A stretch of 64,000 nt of DNA from Acidimicrobiales bacterium (GTDB lineage Bacteria > Actinomycetota > Acidimicrobiia > Acidimicrobiales > VFJN01). The DNA lies in the NCBI GenBank assembly GCA_035316325.1, contig DATHJB010000118.1, positions 1 through 64,000 of the forward strand, in the 5' to 3' direction. This document shows, one piece after another, positions 20,084-30,000 of the stretch. The stretch's first letter is position 1; each line of letters begins with the position of its first letter. The position numbers and the translations under genes were made by a program. Below the pieces are notes generated by a model that worked only from the letters and a program-made list of their open reading frames with translations, ran no database searches and was not told the DNA's origin.

Positions 20084-20778
20084 TCATGAACACGCACTGG
20101 CTGTTCGGCGCCACGTCCCTAACGCCCTCGCCGTCGTGGGAGGCCTACGCCGAGCGCTACTCGGATCTGCTCAGGGCGATCACTTCCGGGCTCCCAGGTG
20201 AGACAACGTGGGTCGGCCACGTAGACGGCCTCGACGACGCACCGATCGATCCCGACGACCGAGCGCTCCTCACGAAGGTGCTGGTCGACGGACGTCTCCG
20301 CAACGACCTCGGCCAACTGATGGAAGGCGCCATCTCGCACCAGTGGCTCGTCGGACGCCGCAACAGCCCGAACGGTGAACACAGCGTCGTCCTCTCCGGG
20401 GGCTGGGGCAGCGACGAGGACCTCAAGGTCACTGTCTCCCTCAAGGTGAACGAACCCGGCCAGCTTCTGTGGTCGTACCCCGACGAGACCATCGCCGAGC
20501 TCTTCGCCGCCGTCCTCGACGCGATCGACGGCACCAGGGCACGGATCCGCGACCGGCTCCTCCACCGTCTGATCGTCAAGCGCTACAACCCCTCCTGGGA
20601 GATCGGGTCGCACGTCTACATGTCGGCACCGCTGGACGATCCGGGGAAGTTCCCGCCGGAGGCCCGGCAAGTGCCATGCGGGCGGGGGTTCCTGCTGATC
20701 GTGCCGCCCGGGCCCACCGACGACGACACCCTCGCCCGGATGCGCTGGGTCGCGGCGGCCATCGGCGCCACCGACTGA
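20080..20778 (+). CDS. probable immunity protein of the nuclease toxin (Imm52-like)
   Basis: A 232-residue soluble protein with no signal or membrane segment. It starts by TSLTPSPSWEAYAERYSDLL, has a mid-part GGWGSDEDLKVTVSLKV and ends with RGFLLIVPPGPTDDDTLARM. This matches my memory of the Imm52 family, which is usually found next to REase-5 toxins; I could not search to confirm. The GTG at 20080 overlaps the toxin stop (GTGA) and has GGAAGGG upstream, giving tight coupling. An ATG six bases later is the alternative start. A cytoplasmic neutraliser of the toxin tail is the simplest role. Confidence 0.75.
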   Translation: MIMNTHWLFGATSLTPSPSWEAYAERYSDLLRAITSGLPGETTWVGHVDGLDDAPIDPDDRALLTKVLVDGRLRNDLGQLMEGAISHQWLVGRRNSPNGEHSVVLSGGWGSDEDLKVTVSLKVNEPGQLLWSYPDETIAELFAAVLDAIDGTRARIRDRLLHRLIVKRYNPSWEIGSHVYMSAPLDDPGKFPPEARQVPCGRGFLLIVPPGPTDDDTLARMRWVAAAIGATD

Positions 20779-20787
20779 ACCCGAGCG

Positions 20788-22131
20788 TCAGGTGAGCTTG
20801 GCGGTGAGGTGCGACGCCAGGTCGTCGAGCGGGACGCGCTCCTGGGCCATCGAGTCGCGGTCGCGCACGGTCACGGCCCGGTCCTCGAGGGTGTCGAAGT
20901 CGATCGTCACGCAGTACGGGGTGCCCAGCTCGTCCTGGCGGCGGTAGCGACGGCCGATCGCCTGGGTCTCGTCGTAGTCACACATGAACAGCGGCTGGAG
21001 CATCCCCAGCACCTCACGGGACACGGGGACCAGCTTCTCGTTCTTCGACAGCGGCAGGACCGCCACCTTGTAGGGGGCGATGCGGGGGTGGAAGCGCAGG
21101 ACGACGCGGCTCTCGCCCTTGCCCTGCCCCTCGCGCACGACCTCCTCCTCGTCGTAGGCGGCCATCATGAACGCCATCGCCGTGCGGGTGGCGCCCGCGG
21201 CCGGCTCGATCACGTGCGGCACGTAGCGCTCGCCCGCGGCCTGGTCGAAGTACTCGAGCTTCTCGCCGGAGTGCTTGGCGTGGGCGTTCAGGTCGTAGTC
21301 GCCGCGGTTGGCGATGCCCTCCAGCTCGTCCCAGCCCCAGGGGAACAGGAACTCCACGTCGGACGTGCCCGACGAGTAGTGCGACAGCTCGTCGTCGTCG
21401 TGGGGGCGGAGGCGCAGCTTGTCGGCCGGGATGCCCAGGTCCGTGTACCAGCGGTAGCGCTCCTGGCACCAGTACTCGTACCACTGCTGCGCCTCGGCGG
21501 GCGGCACGAAGAACTCCATCTCCATCTGCTCGAACTCGCGGGTGCGGAAGACGAAGTTGCCGGGCGTGATCTCGTTGCGGAACGACTTGCCGATCTGGGC
21601 GATGCCGAACGGCGGCCGCTTGCGCGACGTCTCCAGCACGTTCTTGAAGTTGACGAACATGCCCTGCGCCGTCTCGGGCCGCAGGTAGGCGACCGCGCCC
21701 TCGTTCTCGACCGGACCGGCGTGGGTCTTGAACATCAGGTTGAACTGGCGGGCCTCGGTGAAGCTGTCCTTGGCGCCGCAGTTGGGGCACAGCCGGGGGT
21801 CGTCGAGCTTGTCGAGGCGGAAGCGCTCACGGCAGTTGCGGCAGTCGACCAGCGGGTCGGTGAAGCTGGCCAGGTGCCCCGAGGCCTCCCAGATGGCCGG
21901 GGGCGACAGGATCGCCGCGTCGAGGCCCACCACGTCGTGGCGCAGCTGCACCATCGAGCGCCACCACGCCTCCTTCACGTTGCGCAGCAGGAGGACGCCG
22001 ACCGGCCCGTAGTCGTAGGTGGAGCGGAAGCCGCCGTAGATCTCGGCCGAGGGGAAGACGAAGCCGCGCCGCTTGCACAGGTTGACGACCTTGTCGAAGA
22101 GCTCAGGGGTGGTGGTGGCCTCGTCGGGCAT
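20788..22131 (-). CDS. glyS: glycine-tRNA ligase (single-chain class II)
   Basis: A 447-residue GlyRS of the alpha-2 type. It shows YDYGPVGVLLLRN and a zinc-finger insert with two Cys pairs (CRNC and CPNC, about residues 98-120). Class II motifs are around LRPETAQGMFVNFKNV and GKSFRNEITPGNFVFRTREF, and the C-terminal anticodon-binding domain holds APYKVAVLPLSKNE. The ATG at 22131 gives the usual start PDEATTTPELFDKVVNLCKRRG. It is convergent with the immunity gene (9 bases apart) and divergent from the RDD gene (99 bases, presumably both promoters). No T-box leader was seen. Confidence 0.95.
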   Translation of the reverse strand: MPDEATTTPELFDKVVNLCKRRGFVFPSAEIYGGFRSTYDYGPVGVLLLRNVKEAWWRSMVQLRHDVVGLDAAILSPPAIWEASGHLASFTDPLVDCRNCRERFRLDKLDDPRLCPNCGAKDSFTEARQFNLMFKTHAGPVENEGAVAYLRPETAQGMFVNFKNVLETSRKRPPFGIAQIGKSFRNEITPGNFVFRTREFEQMEMEFFVPPAEAQQWYEYWCQERYRWYTDLGIPADKLRLRPHDDDELSHYSSGTSDVEFLFPWGWDELEGIANRGDYDLNAHAKHSGEKLEYFDQAAGERYVPHVIEPAAGATRTAMAFMMAAYDEEEVVREGQGKGESRVVLRFHPRIAPYKVAVLPLSKNEKLVPVSREVLGMLQPLFMCDYDETQAIGRRYRRQDELGTPYCVTIDFDTLEDRAVTVRDRDSMAQERVPLDDLASHLTAKLT

Positions 22132-22230
22132 GAAGGCCGAGTCTACGAGTCGCCGCGGAAGCCCCGGAACATGGTTTCCACGGGGCAGAGAGGCACAGAG
22201 CAGTAACGATCGAGTGCTAGAACCACCCAG

Positions 22231-23730
22231 GTGAGCGCCCCCGGCTACCCGATGCCTGCCAACAACCTCGCGGCAGCAGCCCACGATCCCACGGCCGTCA
22301 TCGGTGTACGGACCGCCGCCTGGATCGTCGACGCCCTGCTGTACGTGCTGCTGATCGCCTTCATCAGCGCCACACCGCTGAGCCCGCTGGCCGAGTACGA
22401 CGACAACCCTCAAGGTCTCGACCAGGAAGACGCGTGCCAGATCCTGACCGACACCCAGGACGCCACGACGTGCGTGAAGTTCGGCGACAAGGTGTACTGG
22501 ACCGACGGCGACGACTTCGCCATCCAGGCCGCCGCTTGGCTCGCGTTCGTGGTCGCCTACATCGTGCTGCAGGGGGTCACCGGCTGGACGCCCGGCAAGC
22601 TGCTGCTGGGTCTGCGGACCGTGAGCGACGACGGCCAGAAGCCGGGGATCGTCAAGTCGCTGATCCGCTCGGTGCTGTGGATCGTCGACGGCCTGCCGTG
22701 CATCCCGCTGGTCGGCTTCATCTGCGCGCTGACCACCACCGGGCATCGCCGGGTGGGCGACATGGCGGCCAAGACGTTCGTGGTGCGCAAGCGCGACGCG
22801 GGTCGGCCGGTCGTCGTGCCGGGGATGGCGCTGACGGCGGTCGCCCCGGCGCCGTACGGGGCGCCTCCGGGCTACCCGGGCGCGCCGCCCTACCAGCCGC
22901 CGGCTCCGGCTCCGGGTGCGCCGGGCGCTCCCGGTGCGTGGGGTGCGCCGCCGGCGCCGAACGCGCCGCAGCCTCCGGTGTGGGGGACGGCGCCGCCTGC
23001 GTCCCCGCCCACCGCTCCCCCGGCGCCGACACCCGGCCCGGGCGACACCGCCCGCTACGACGTGCCCTTCGGCTCCGGTGCCGCCCCCGTCCCGGCCGCG
23101 CCGATCCCCGGGCCCGACGACACGGGCCAGACCGAGATCGTCCCGGTGCTCACCCCCCGGCCTGACGACACTGCGCAGACCGAGATCGCACCGGTCGCCC
23201 CGGCACCAGTGCTGGATCCAGAACCCAGCCGGCCCGAGCCCAGCGAGGCGAGCAGCGACGAGACCCCCGTCGTCACGCCCGACGACCCGCCCGCCGAGAG
23301 CCCGGCCGACGAACCAACCCCGTCCGACGAAGCCGCCGCCGAGTCCGACGAGGCTGCCGAGTCCGACGAAGGCACCGCCGAGGCCGACGACGCTGCCGAG
23401 TCCGACGAGGCCCCCGCCGCCACCGAGTCCGAGGACGCTCCCGCCGACGAGGATCCCGCTGGCGCCCTCACGCCGCCCGAGGGCAACGAGCTGCCGAGCG
23501 TCGAGGCACCCGCCGAGGAACCCGCTGTCGACGAGCCGTCGGACGCGGAGCCGGCCACGGCCGAGCCCGCCACTGCCGCCGGGGCGTCACCCGCCGAGGC
23601 CCAGGAGCAGGGCGACTCGCCGTACCAGCCGCAGTGGGACGCCGCCCGCGGCGCCTACATCCAGTGGGACCCGAACCGCAGCCGCTGGCTCCAGTGGGAC
23701 GACACCGCCAAGGAGTGGAAGCCCATCTGA
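22231..23730 (+). CDS. RDD-family membrane protein with long Pro/acid-rich tail and WW-like C-terminus
   Basis: A 499-residue protein in three parts. Residues about 20-190 form an RDD membrane domain with three or four segments; the Arg is in GVRTAAWIVDALLY, and GWTPGKLLLGLRTV and TTGHRRVGDMAAKTFVV are typical. Residues about 200-300 are Pro/Ala/Gly-rich. Residues about 300-460 are Asp/Glu/Ser-rich, with the repeated units PDDTGQTEIVP and PDDTAQTEIAP. The end (YIQWDPNRSRWLQWDDTAKEW) resembles the short Trp-rich domains found in actinobacterial membrane proteins. GTG 22231 is the start. The role is unknown; the tail looks made for protein contacts. Confidence 0.85.
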   Translation: MSAPGYPMPANNLAAAAHDPTAVIGVRTAAWIVDALLYVLLIAFISATPLSPLAEYDDNPQGLDQEDACQILTDTQDATTCVKFGDKVYWTDGDDFAIQAAAWLAFVVAYIVLQGVTGWTPGKLLLGLRTVSDDGQKPGIVKSLIRSVLWIVDGLPCIPLVGFICALTTTGHRRVGDMAAKTFVVRKRDAGRPVVVPGMALTAVAPAPYGAPPGYPGAPPYQPPAPAPGAPGAPGAWGAPPAPNAPQPPVWGTAPPASPPTAPPAPTPGPGDTARYDVPFGSGAAPVPAAPIPGPDDTGQTEIVPVLTPRPDDTAQTEIAPVAPAPVLDPEPSRPEPSEASSDETPVVTPDDPPAESPADEPTPSDEAAAESDEAAESDEGTAEADDAAESDEAPAATESEDAPADEDPAGALTPPEGNELPSVEAPAEEPAVDEPSDAEPATAEPATAAGASPAEAQEQGDSPYQPQWDAARGAYIQWDPNRSRWLQWDDTAKEWKPI

Positions 23731-23804
23731 CGGGACCTTGCGGCGTCAGGTGACGGCCGACCCTTTCGGTCGCCGGGCGCCGCACCGACGGCTGAGCCGC
23801 CGGG

Positions 23805-24521
23805 TCAGGAGCGATGGAGCGTCGCCACCGAACGGAGCCGGCGCTCCAGGTGGTGCTCCAACGCCTTCGTCGCCAGGTGGTCGATCTCTGCGGTGTGCGG
23901 CGACGGCGGCTCGTTGAGGGCATCGCTCAGCTGGCCACCCAGGATGCGCTGCAGCACGACGACGGCCTCCGGGCTGATCGCCGGCCCCTGCCGGTGGGCC
24001 GAGCAGCGCAGCCCGCCCTCCTCGATCGCCCACGAGACGAGGCCGTCCTCCGCCCCGCAGAGCGCGCACTCGTCCACCTGGGGCCGGTAGCCCTCCAGCG
24101 ACAGCACCTTCAGGAAGAACGCCGGCACCACCAGCGGCGTGTCGCGGGAGGCGAGCGCCTGCAGCGCCCCCACCAGCATCCGGTAGAGGCGGGGGTTGGC
24201 CTGGCGCTCCTGGACCACGTGGTCGGCCGCTTCCAGCATCGACACCGCCCGGGACAGCCGCTCGTAGTCGTCCCGCAGCGGCCCGAAGTGGTCGAGGGTC
24301 TCGGCCTGCGTGACGATGTCCAGCTCACGACCCTCGTAGAGCAGCAGCTCGACGTGCGACGGCGGCTCCAGTCGTCCCCCGAAGCGGCTCTTGGTCTTGC
24401 GCACGCCCTTGGCGACGGCCCGCACCTTGCCGCGGTCACGGGTCAGGAACGTGACGATGCGGTCGGCCTCACCCAGCTTGTAGGTCCGCAGGACCACCCC
24501 GCGCTCGTGGTAGAGCGACAC
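23805..24521 (-). CDS. recO: DNA repair protein RecO
   Basis: A 238-residue RecO, the annealing and mediator protein that loads RecA at gaps. It shows the N-terminal OB fold (YHERGVVLRTYKLGEADRIVTF, quoted as its first part) and KGVRKTKSRFGGRLEP. The helical domain has a zinc site of CALCG and RCSAH type (about 150-176). The start is GTG 24521, 10 bases after the uppS stop, so both are one unit. The recO-uppS order is that of the conserved housekeeping cluster. Confidence 0.94.
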   Translation of the reverse strand: MSLYHERGVVLRTYKLGEADRIVTFLTRDRGKVRAVAKGVRKTKSRFGGRLEPPSHVELLLYEGRELDIVTQAETLDHFGPLRDDYERLSRAVSMLEAADHVVQERQANPRLYRMLVGALQALASRDTPLVVPAFFLKVLSLEGYRPQVDECALCGAEDGLVSWAIEEGGLRCSAHRQGPAISPEAVVVLQRILGGQLSDALNEPPSPHTAEIDHLATKALEHHLERRLRSVATLHRS

Positions 24522-24531
24522 GCCTCAGAAA

Positions 24532-25245
24532 CTAGACCCCGCCGAAGCGTCGGTCCCGCTGCTGGAACTGCCGGATCGCCGCGAACAGGTCCTCGCGCCG
24601 GAAGTCGGGCCACAGCACGTCGGTGAACACCAGCTCGCTGTAGGCCAGCTCCCAGAGCAGGAAGTTGGAGATCCGGTGCTCGCCGGAGGTGCGCACCACC
24701 AGGTCGGGGTCGGGCATCTCGGGGTCGTAGAGGTGCGCCCGGAGCGCCTTCTCGCTCACCTTGCCGGCCGGCACCCCGGCCGCCATCATCGCCTTCACCG
24801 CGTCGATGATCTCGGCCCGGCCGCCGTAGTTGAAAGCCAGCGTGAGGGTCATGGCCTGGTTCTTGCGGGTCATCTCGACCGACTCGTCGATGTGCCGCAG
24901 CAGCCGCCGCGGCACCCGCCAGTCGCGCCGGCCGATCACCCGCACGCGCACGTCGAGGTCGTGCAGCTCGTCGCGCCGGCGCAGCAGCAGCGACTCGTTG
25001 AACCGCATCAGGTAGCGGACCTCGTCGGCCGGGCGCTTCCAGTTCTCGGTGGAGAAGGCGTAGACGGTGAGCCACTTCAGGCCCACGTCGAGCGCGCCGT
25101 GGACGGTGTCGAACAGCGCGTCCTCGCCCGCGGCGTGGCCGTCGGTCCGCTGCAGCCCCCGGCGCTGCGCCCAACGCCCGTTGCCGTCCATGACACACGC
25201 GACGTGCACCGGCACGCGATTGGGATCGATGGCCTCGGGGAACAC
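24532..25245 (-). CDS. uppS: isoprenyl transferase (undecaprenyl diphosphate synthase family)
   Basis: A cis-prenyltransferase making the lipid carrier for cell-wall synthesis, 237 residues from GTG 25245. Motifs in order: VACVMDGNGRWAQRRG (catalytic Asp), GLKWLTVYAFSTENWKRP, LAFNYGGRAEI, DPDLVVRTSGEHRISNFLLW and the ELVFTDVLWPDF end. The open frame continues to 25317, but the added residues are His/Pro-rich and unlike the family. The shorter start also leaves about 90 bases for the divergent promoters shared with the YihY gene. Confidence 0.93.
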   Translation of the reverse strand: MFPEAIDPNRVPVHVACVMDGNGRWAQRRGLQRTDGHAAGEDALFDTVHGALDVGLKWLTVYAFSTENWKRPADEVRYLMRFNESLLLRRRDELHDLDVRVRVIGRRDWRVPRRLLRHIDESVEMTRKNQAMTLTLAFNYGGRAEIIDAVKAMMAAGVPAGKVSEKALRAHLYDPEMPDPDLVVRTSGEHRISNFLLWELAYSELVFTDVLWPDFRREDLFAAIRQFQQRDRRFGGV

Positions 25246-25337
25246 GACAGGCAAACTACCTGCCCGGTGACCGGGCCTGTGAGGCGAAAGGCCACCGTGC
25301 GGGCAGTGCGGCGACAACTCCCAGCGGTGTTCGCAAA

Positions 25338-26261
25338 ATGTTCAAGAGGCTCACACAAACGGTGCCGCGGCTGCGGCAGCGGGTCGGCTTCCTCGACATG
25401 CTCCTCACCGTGCACGAGCGCGTCGGTGCGGTGGGAGGCGGCGCCTACTCGTCGGCCCTGGCGCTCGCCGGGCTGCTGTCGCTGTTCCCGTTGGTGCTGG
25501 TGGGGATCGCCGTCGTGGGGTTCTTCTCGGCGAGCAACGTCGACCTCGCGGCCGAGACCGTCGACCAGCTGGGCCTCGACGGCAACGCGGCCGACACGCT
25601 GGTCGAGGCCTTCTCCACGGCCGAGCGGACCCGCGGCACCGTCACCGTGGTCGGCTTCGTCGGCCTGCTGTGGGCGGGGCTCGGCGTGGTCGACGCGATG
25701 TCGGCGATGGTGAACACGGTGTGGCAGGTCACGGGTCGGGGCCTCGTCGGCAAGCTGCACGAGTTGGCCTGGGTGGCGGGTGCGGGGAGCGTCTTCCTGG
25801 TGTCGTTGGGCGTCGCGTCGCTGGTGCGGATCGTGCCGGGGCCGGCGATCGTCACCTCGGTGATCTTGGGGTTCGTGATCGACGCGCTGCTGGTCATGTG
25901 GACGTTCCGCGCCCTCACGAACGTGGGCGTGCCGTGGCGGGCGCATCTCCCGGGAGCGCTCGTGGCCGCCGTCGGGTTCGGAGTGCTGAAGCTGGTGGCG
26001 GGGTTCTGGGTGCCCCGACTGGTGACGTCCTCGTCGGCGCTGTACGGGTCGATCGGGGTGGTGTTCGCCCTACTGGCGTGGTTCGTGCTGGGGGCGAAGC
26101 TGCTCATGTACGCGACCGCGTACAACGTCGTGCGCTACGAACGGGGCCACGGCACGGTGACGGTCCCGATCCAGGTGCCGCGCATCGAGGGCGAGGTGCC
26201 GCAGCGGGTGACCCGTGGGGGCGCGGTCGCCGAGTCGGCCCCGGAGGCGACGACGTCGTAG
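25338..26261 (+). CDS. YihY/BrkB-family membrane protein
   Basis: A 307-residue inner-membrane protein with six hydrophobic segments. It has the family features: YSSALALAGLLSLFPLVLVG near the start, VDAMSAMVNTVWQV, and LYGSIGVVFALLAWFVLGAKLLMYATAYN near the end. The C-terminal 45 residues are cytoplasmic and charged. The biochemical role of the family is unsettled (early reports as RNase BN were withdrawn in favour of another gene). It is convergent with the histidine phosphatase, only 8 bases apart. Confidence 0.88.
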   Translation: MFKRLTQTVPRLRQRVGFLDMLLTVHERVGAVGGGAYSSALALAGLLSLFPLVLVGIAVVGFFSASNVDLAAETVDQLGLDGNAADTLVEAFSTAERTRGTVTVVGFVGLLWAGLGVVDAMSAMVNTVWQVTGRGLVGKLHELAWVAGAGSVFLVSLGVASLVRIVPGPAIVTSVILGFVIDALLVMWTFRALTNVGVPWRAHLPGALVAAVGFGVLKLVAGFWVPRLVTSSSALYGSIGVVFALLAWFVLGAKLLMYATAYNVVRYERGHGTVTVPIQVPRIEGEVPQRVTRGGAVAESAPEATTS

Positions 26262-26269
26262 CTCAGGGG

Positions 26270-26920
26270 TCACGCCAGGGAGCGGCGGACCTCCAGGTGG
26301 GCGGCGTCGTTGAAGCGGGCCAGCAGCCAGCGGCCGCTGTCGTCGCGCACCCACTCGGTGAGCGACGTGTTGACGACCTCGGTGGTCACCCACTTCGGCA
26401 CCAGGCCGAGCAGCATGAGGACGCTGGCCAGGATCACGCCCCCGTGGGTGACGACGAGCACGGTCTGGTCGCGGTGGTCGTGGGCCAGCCGGTCGATGGC
26501 CCCCTTCACGCGCCGCAGGAAGGTGCTGTAGCTCTCCCCGCCGGGTGACAGGGCCCGGTCGGGCTCGGCGAGTGGGTCGAAGGTGCCGTAGTGGGTGACG
26601 AAGGACTCCCAGGTCAGCCCGTCGCCCTCGCCGGGGTGGCGCTCGCAGAGGTCGCAGAACTGGGGGATGCCGTCGACCTGGACGCCGATGCCCTTGGCCA
26701 GGATCTCCGCGGTCTCGAGGGCCCGCGGCAGCATGCTGGTGACGACGGCGTCGGCCGAGAAGGCGTTGCCGACGAAGCGGTCGCGCAGCGCCTCGGTCTG
26801 GCGCCGTCCCGCCTCGGTGAGGCCGGTGCACCCACGGTGACCGCCCACGATGCCGCGCTCGGCGACCGTGGCGTGACCGTGTCGCACGAGGATGAGCCGC
26901 GTCTTGCCCTGGATGCCCAC
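26270..26920 (-). CDS. histidine phosphatase family protein (phosphoglycerate mutase-like)
   Basis: A 216-residue enzyme of the histidine phosphatase superfamily. It shows LILVRHGHATVAERG (RHG with the phospho-accepting His), GLTEAGRRQTEALRDRF, a mid-domain acid region (HPGEGDGLTWESF) and VLVVTHGGVI with the second His. The start is GTG 26920; the open frame upstream runs into the divergent nuclease gene. The substrate cannot be told from the motifs; a broad phosphatase is as likely as a mutase. Confidence 0.88.
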   Translation of the reverse strand: MGIQGKTRLILVRHGHATVAERGIVGGHRGCTGLTEAGRRQTEALRDRFVGNAFSADAVVTSMLPRALETAEILAKGIGVQVDGIPQFCDLCERHPGEGDGLTWESFVTHYGTFDPLAEPDRALSPGGESYSTFLRRVKGAIDRLAHDHRDQTVLVVTHGGVILASVLMLLGLVPKWVTTEVVNTSLTEWVRDDSGRWLLARFNDAAHLEVRRSLA

Positions 26921-27014
26921 TCGGAGAGTCTGTCGTGTCGGCGACCCCCTGGTGGACACGAAGTTCCGGCGGGGTCGTCCTTCACTGTCACACCCCTCTC
27001 TTACGATCGGTCTC

Positions 27015-30000
27015 GTGGACATCGACCTCGTGCGGACGGCATACGGACTCCCGGCTCTCGACGCCCTGGCGCGGGTCGTGGGGCAGGCAAAGGCCGACGA
27101 GCCGCTCACACCGGTCACGGTGGTGGTGCCCTCGAACCACGTCGGGGTCACGGCCCGGCGAGCGCTGGCGTCCGCCACTCGGGCGGTCAGCGAGCGGGGG
27201 CGGGGGATCATCGGCGTCAGCTTCCTCACGCCGTTCCGGCTGGCGGAGCTGATCGGGGCGCCGGCGTTGGCGGCCGCCGGGCGGCGTCCGGTGTCCACGC
27301 CGGTGGTGGCCGCGGCGCTGCGTCAGGCGTTGCGCGAAGACCCGGGCGTCTTCGGTCCCGTGGCGCAGCACGCCGCCACCGAGGAGGCGCTGGTCGCGGC
27401 CGCGGCCGAGCTGGCCGACCTGTCGTCGGGCGCGTTGGATCGACTGGCCGCCACCAGCCCACGGGCCGGCGATGTCGTGCGGCTGTTCCGGCACGCCCGG
27501 GCGCATCTGGCCGCGGGCTGGTACGACGAGGCCGACCTGGTGCAGTCGGCCCGGTCGGCCTTGCGGGAGGGCCGGGCCGACCCATTGGGTCACCTGGTCG
27601 TCTACCTCCCGCAGGACCTGACCCGTCGCGCCGGGGCATTGCTGCGCGACGCCGCGTCCGCCGGACCCGCCACGGTGGTCGTCGGGCTCACCGGGCATCC
27701 CCGAGCCGACGCCGGCGTCGCCCGATCCCTGAGCCGGTTGGGCCTGGCTGCCGACGCCGCCGCCGCTGGACCTCTCGCCGACCGCGCCGGCTGGCCGGTG
27801 TCGGCCGAGGCGACGCGGGTGGTCTCCACCTCCGATGCCGACGAGGAGGTGCGGGTGGCGGTGCGGGCCGTCGTCGACGCCGCCCGGGCCGGCACGCCGC
27901 TGGAGCGCATCGCGGTGCTGTTCGCCACCCCGCAGCCTTACGCCCGGCTGGTCCACGAGCACTTGGCCGCGGCCGACATCCCCGCCAACGGCACCGCCGC
28001 CCAGAGCCTGTCCGGCCGGGCCCTGGGCCGCACGCTGCTCGACGTGCTGGCGCTGCGTCGCCACGGCTACCGCCGCAGCGACGTGCTCAGCCTGCTCACC
28101 GCCGCACCGCTGCGGCCCGACGGCGGTCATCCCGCCCCCACGGCCGAGTGGGAACGGCTGTCACGGGAGGCGATCGTGGTGGCAGGCCGGGGCCATTGGG
28201 ACGTCCGGCTCGAACGCCTCGCCGGCGAGTTCGAGCGCCGGGCCGCCGATGCCTATGTCGAGTTCGCCGCGGTGGCCGACGGCGACGACGCCGGCGGCGA
28301 GCCCGAGGAGTCGCCCTACGCGGCGTGGCTGCGGCGCCGGGCGGCCCGCGCCCGATCCTTGCGTGAGCTGCTGCTCGACCTGGTCGACCAGCTCGACTCG
28401 GCGGCCGCTGCTCCAGCCCCGTGGCACGAGCGGGTGGCCTGGGTGCGCCGGCTGGCCCGGCGGCTCCTCGGGGGGGATGCCGCCCGGGACGCCTGGCCGC
28501 AGGTCGAGCGCAAGGCGGCCGAGCGAGTGGAGGCCGCGCTCGACCGGCTGGTGGCGCTCGACGACGTCGACGCCCCCGCGACCCTCGACGTGTTCCACCG
28601 CACCCTCGAGCTGGAGCTCGACGCCGACCTGGGCCGGGTCGGGCGCTTCGGGGAGGGCGTCCTGGTGGCGCCGCTGTCGTTCGCGGTGGGGCTCGACCTC
28701 GACGTCGTGGTCGTGCTGGGGATGGCCGAGGGCTCACTGCCGGCCCGGGTCGCCGACGACTCGCTGCTGCCCGACCGCGAGCGCCGGGTCGCCGACGGCG
28801 AGCTCCCGCTGCGCCGCGAGCAGATCGACCGGCAGCGTCGCCAGCTCCACGCCGCGCTGGCCGGCGCCTCCCGCCACGTCCTGTGCGCGCCGCGGGGCGA
28901 CCTCCGGGCCAGCAACGAGCGGATGACCTCACGCTGGCTGGTCGAGATCCTGCAGCTGGTCCGCACCGCGGCCGCCGACGACGTGCCGTCCTTCGCCTAC
29001 GCGGTCACCCACCTGGCGTTCCCGGCCACCGAGCAGGAGTACCGCCTCGGATCGGGCGACTGGACCGAGACGCACGACCCGGTCGTCGTCGCCGGCAAGG
29101 CCTTGCAGTCGGCCCGGCGCAGCACCCGCTTCACCCGCTACGACGGCAACCTGCACAGCCACCCGGTCCGCTCTCCCCTCGACGACGTGGTCTCCGCCAC
29201 CCGCCTGGAGTCCTGGGCGAAGTGCCCGCACGCCTACTTCATGCGCCAGGTCCTGCACGTCGATCCCGTGGAAGACCCGGCCGACACGCTCTGGATCTCC
29301 CCGCTCGAGAAGGGCTCGCTGGTCCACGAGATCCTCGAGCGGTTCGTCCTCTGGGTGCTCGACCAGCCGCCGAGCCGGCGCCCCGCACCCGACGAGCCCT
29401 GGGACGACGAGCACCATGCCGTGCTGCGTGAGATCGGCGGTGCGCTGTGCGACAGCTACGAGGCGCGGGGCGTCGTCGGCCGCCAGCTGTTCTGGCAGCG
29501 CGACCGGGCGCGCATCCTGATGCGTCTCGACCGCCTGCTCTACGAGGACGACACCTACCGCCGCCGCACGCTGAGCCGGCCGGTCGCGGCGGAGATGTCC
29601 TTCGGTCTGCCGCACAGCACCGACGACCCCGTCGACGTCCCCATCGCCGGGGGCCGCACCCTGCGGTTCCGCGGCTCGGCCGACCGGGTCGACCTCACCG
29701 ACCAGGGCACGCTGCGGGTGATCGACTACAAGACCGGCCGACCATGGGACTACCGCAGCCTGTCGTCCGAGAGCCCCGACGACCGCGGCACCCACCTGCA
29801 GCTGGCCGTGTACGGCATCGCTGCCCGGGCGCACCACGGCACGCCCGACGTGCCCGTCGCCGCCGAGTACTGGTTCGTCACCGACCGCGAGGCGCTCACG
29901 ATGATCGGCTACGACGTCACCGACGACGTGCTCGACCGGGTCGGCGGCACCCTGGCCACCATCGTCGACGGCATCGAGCAGGGCCAGTTCATCGCCCGGC

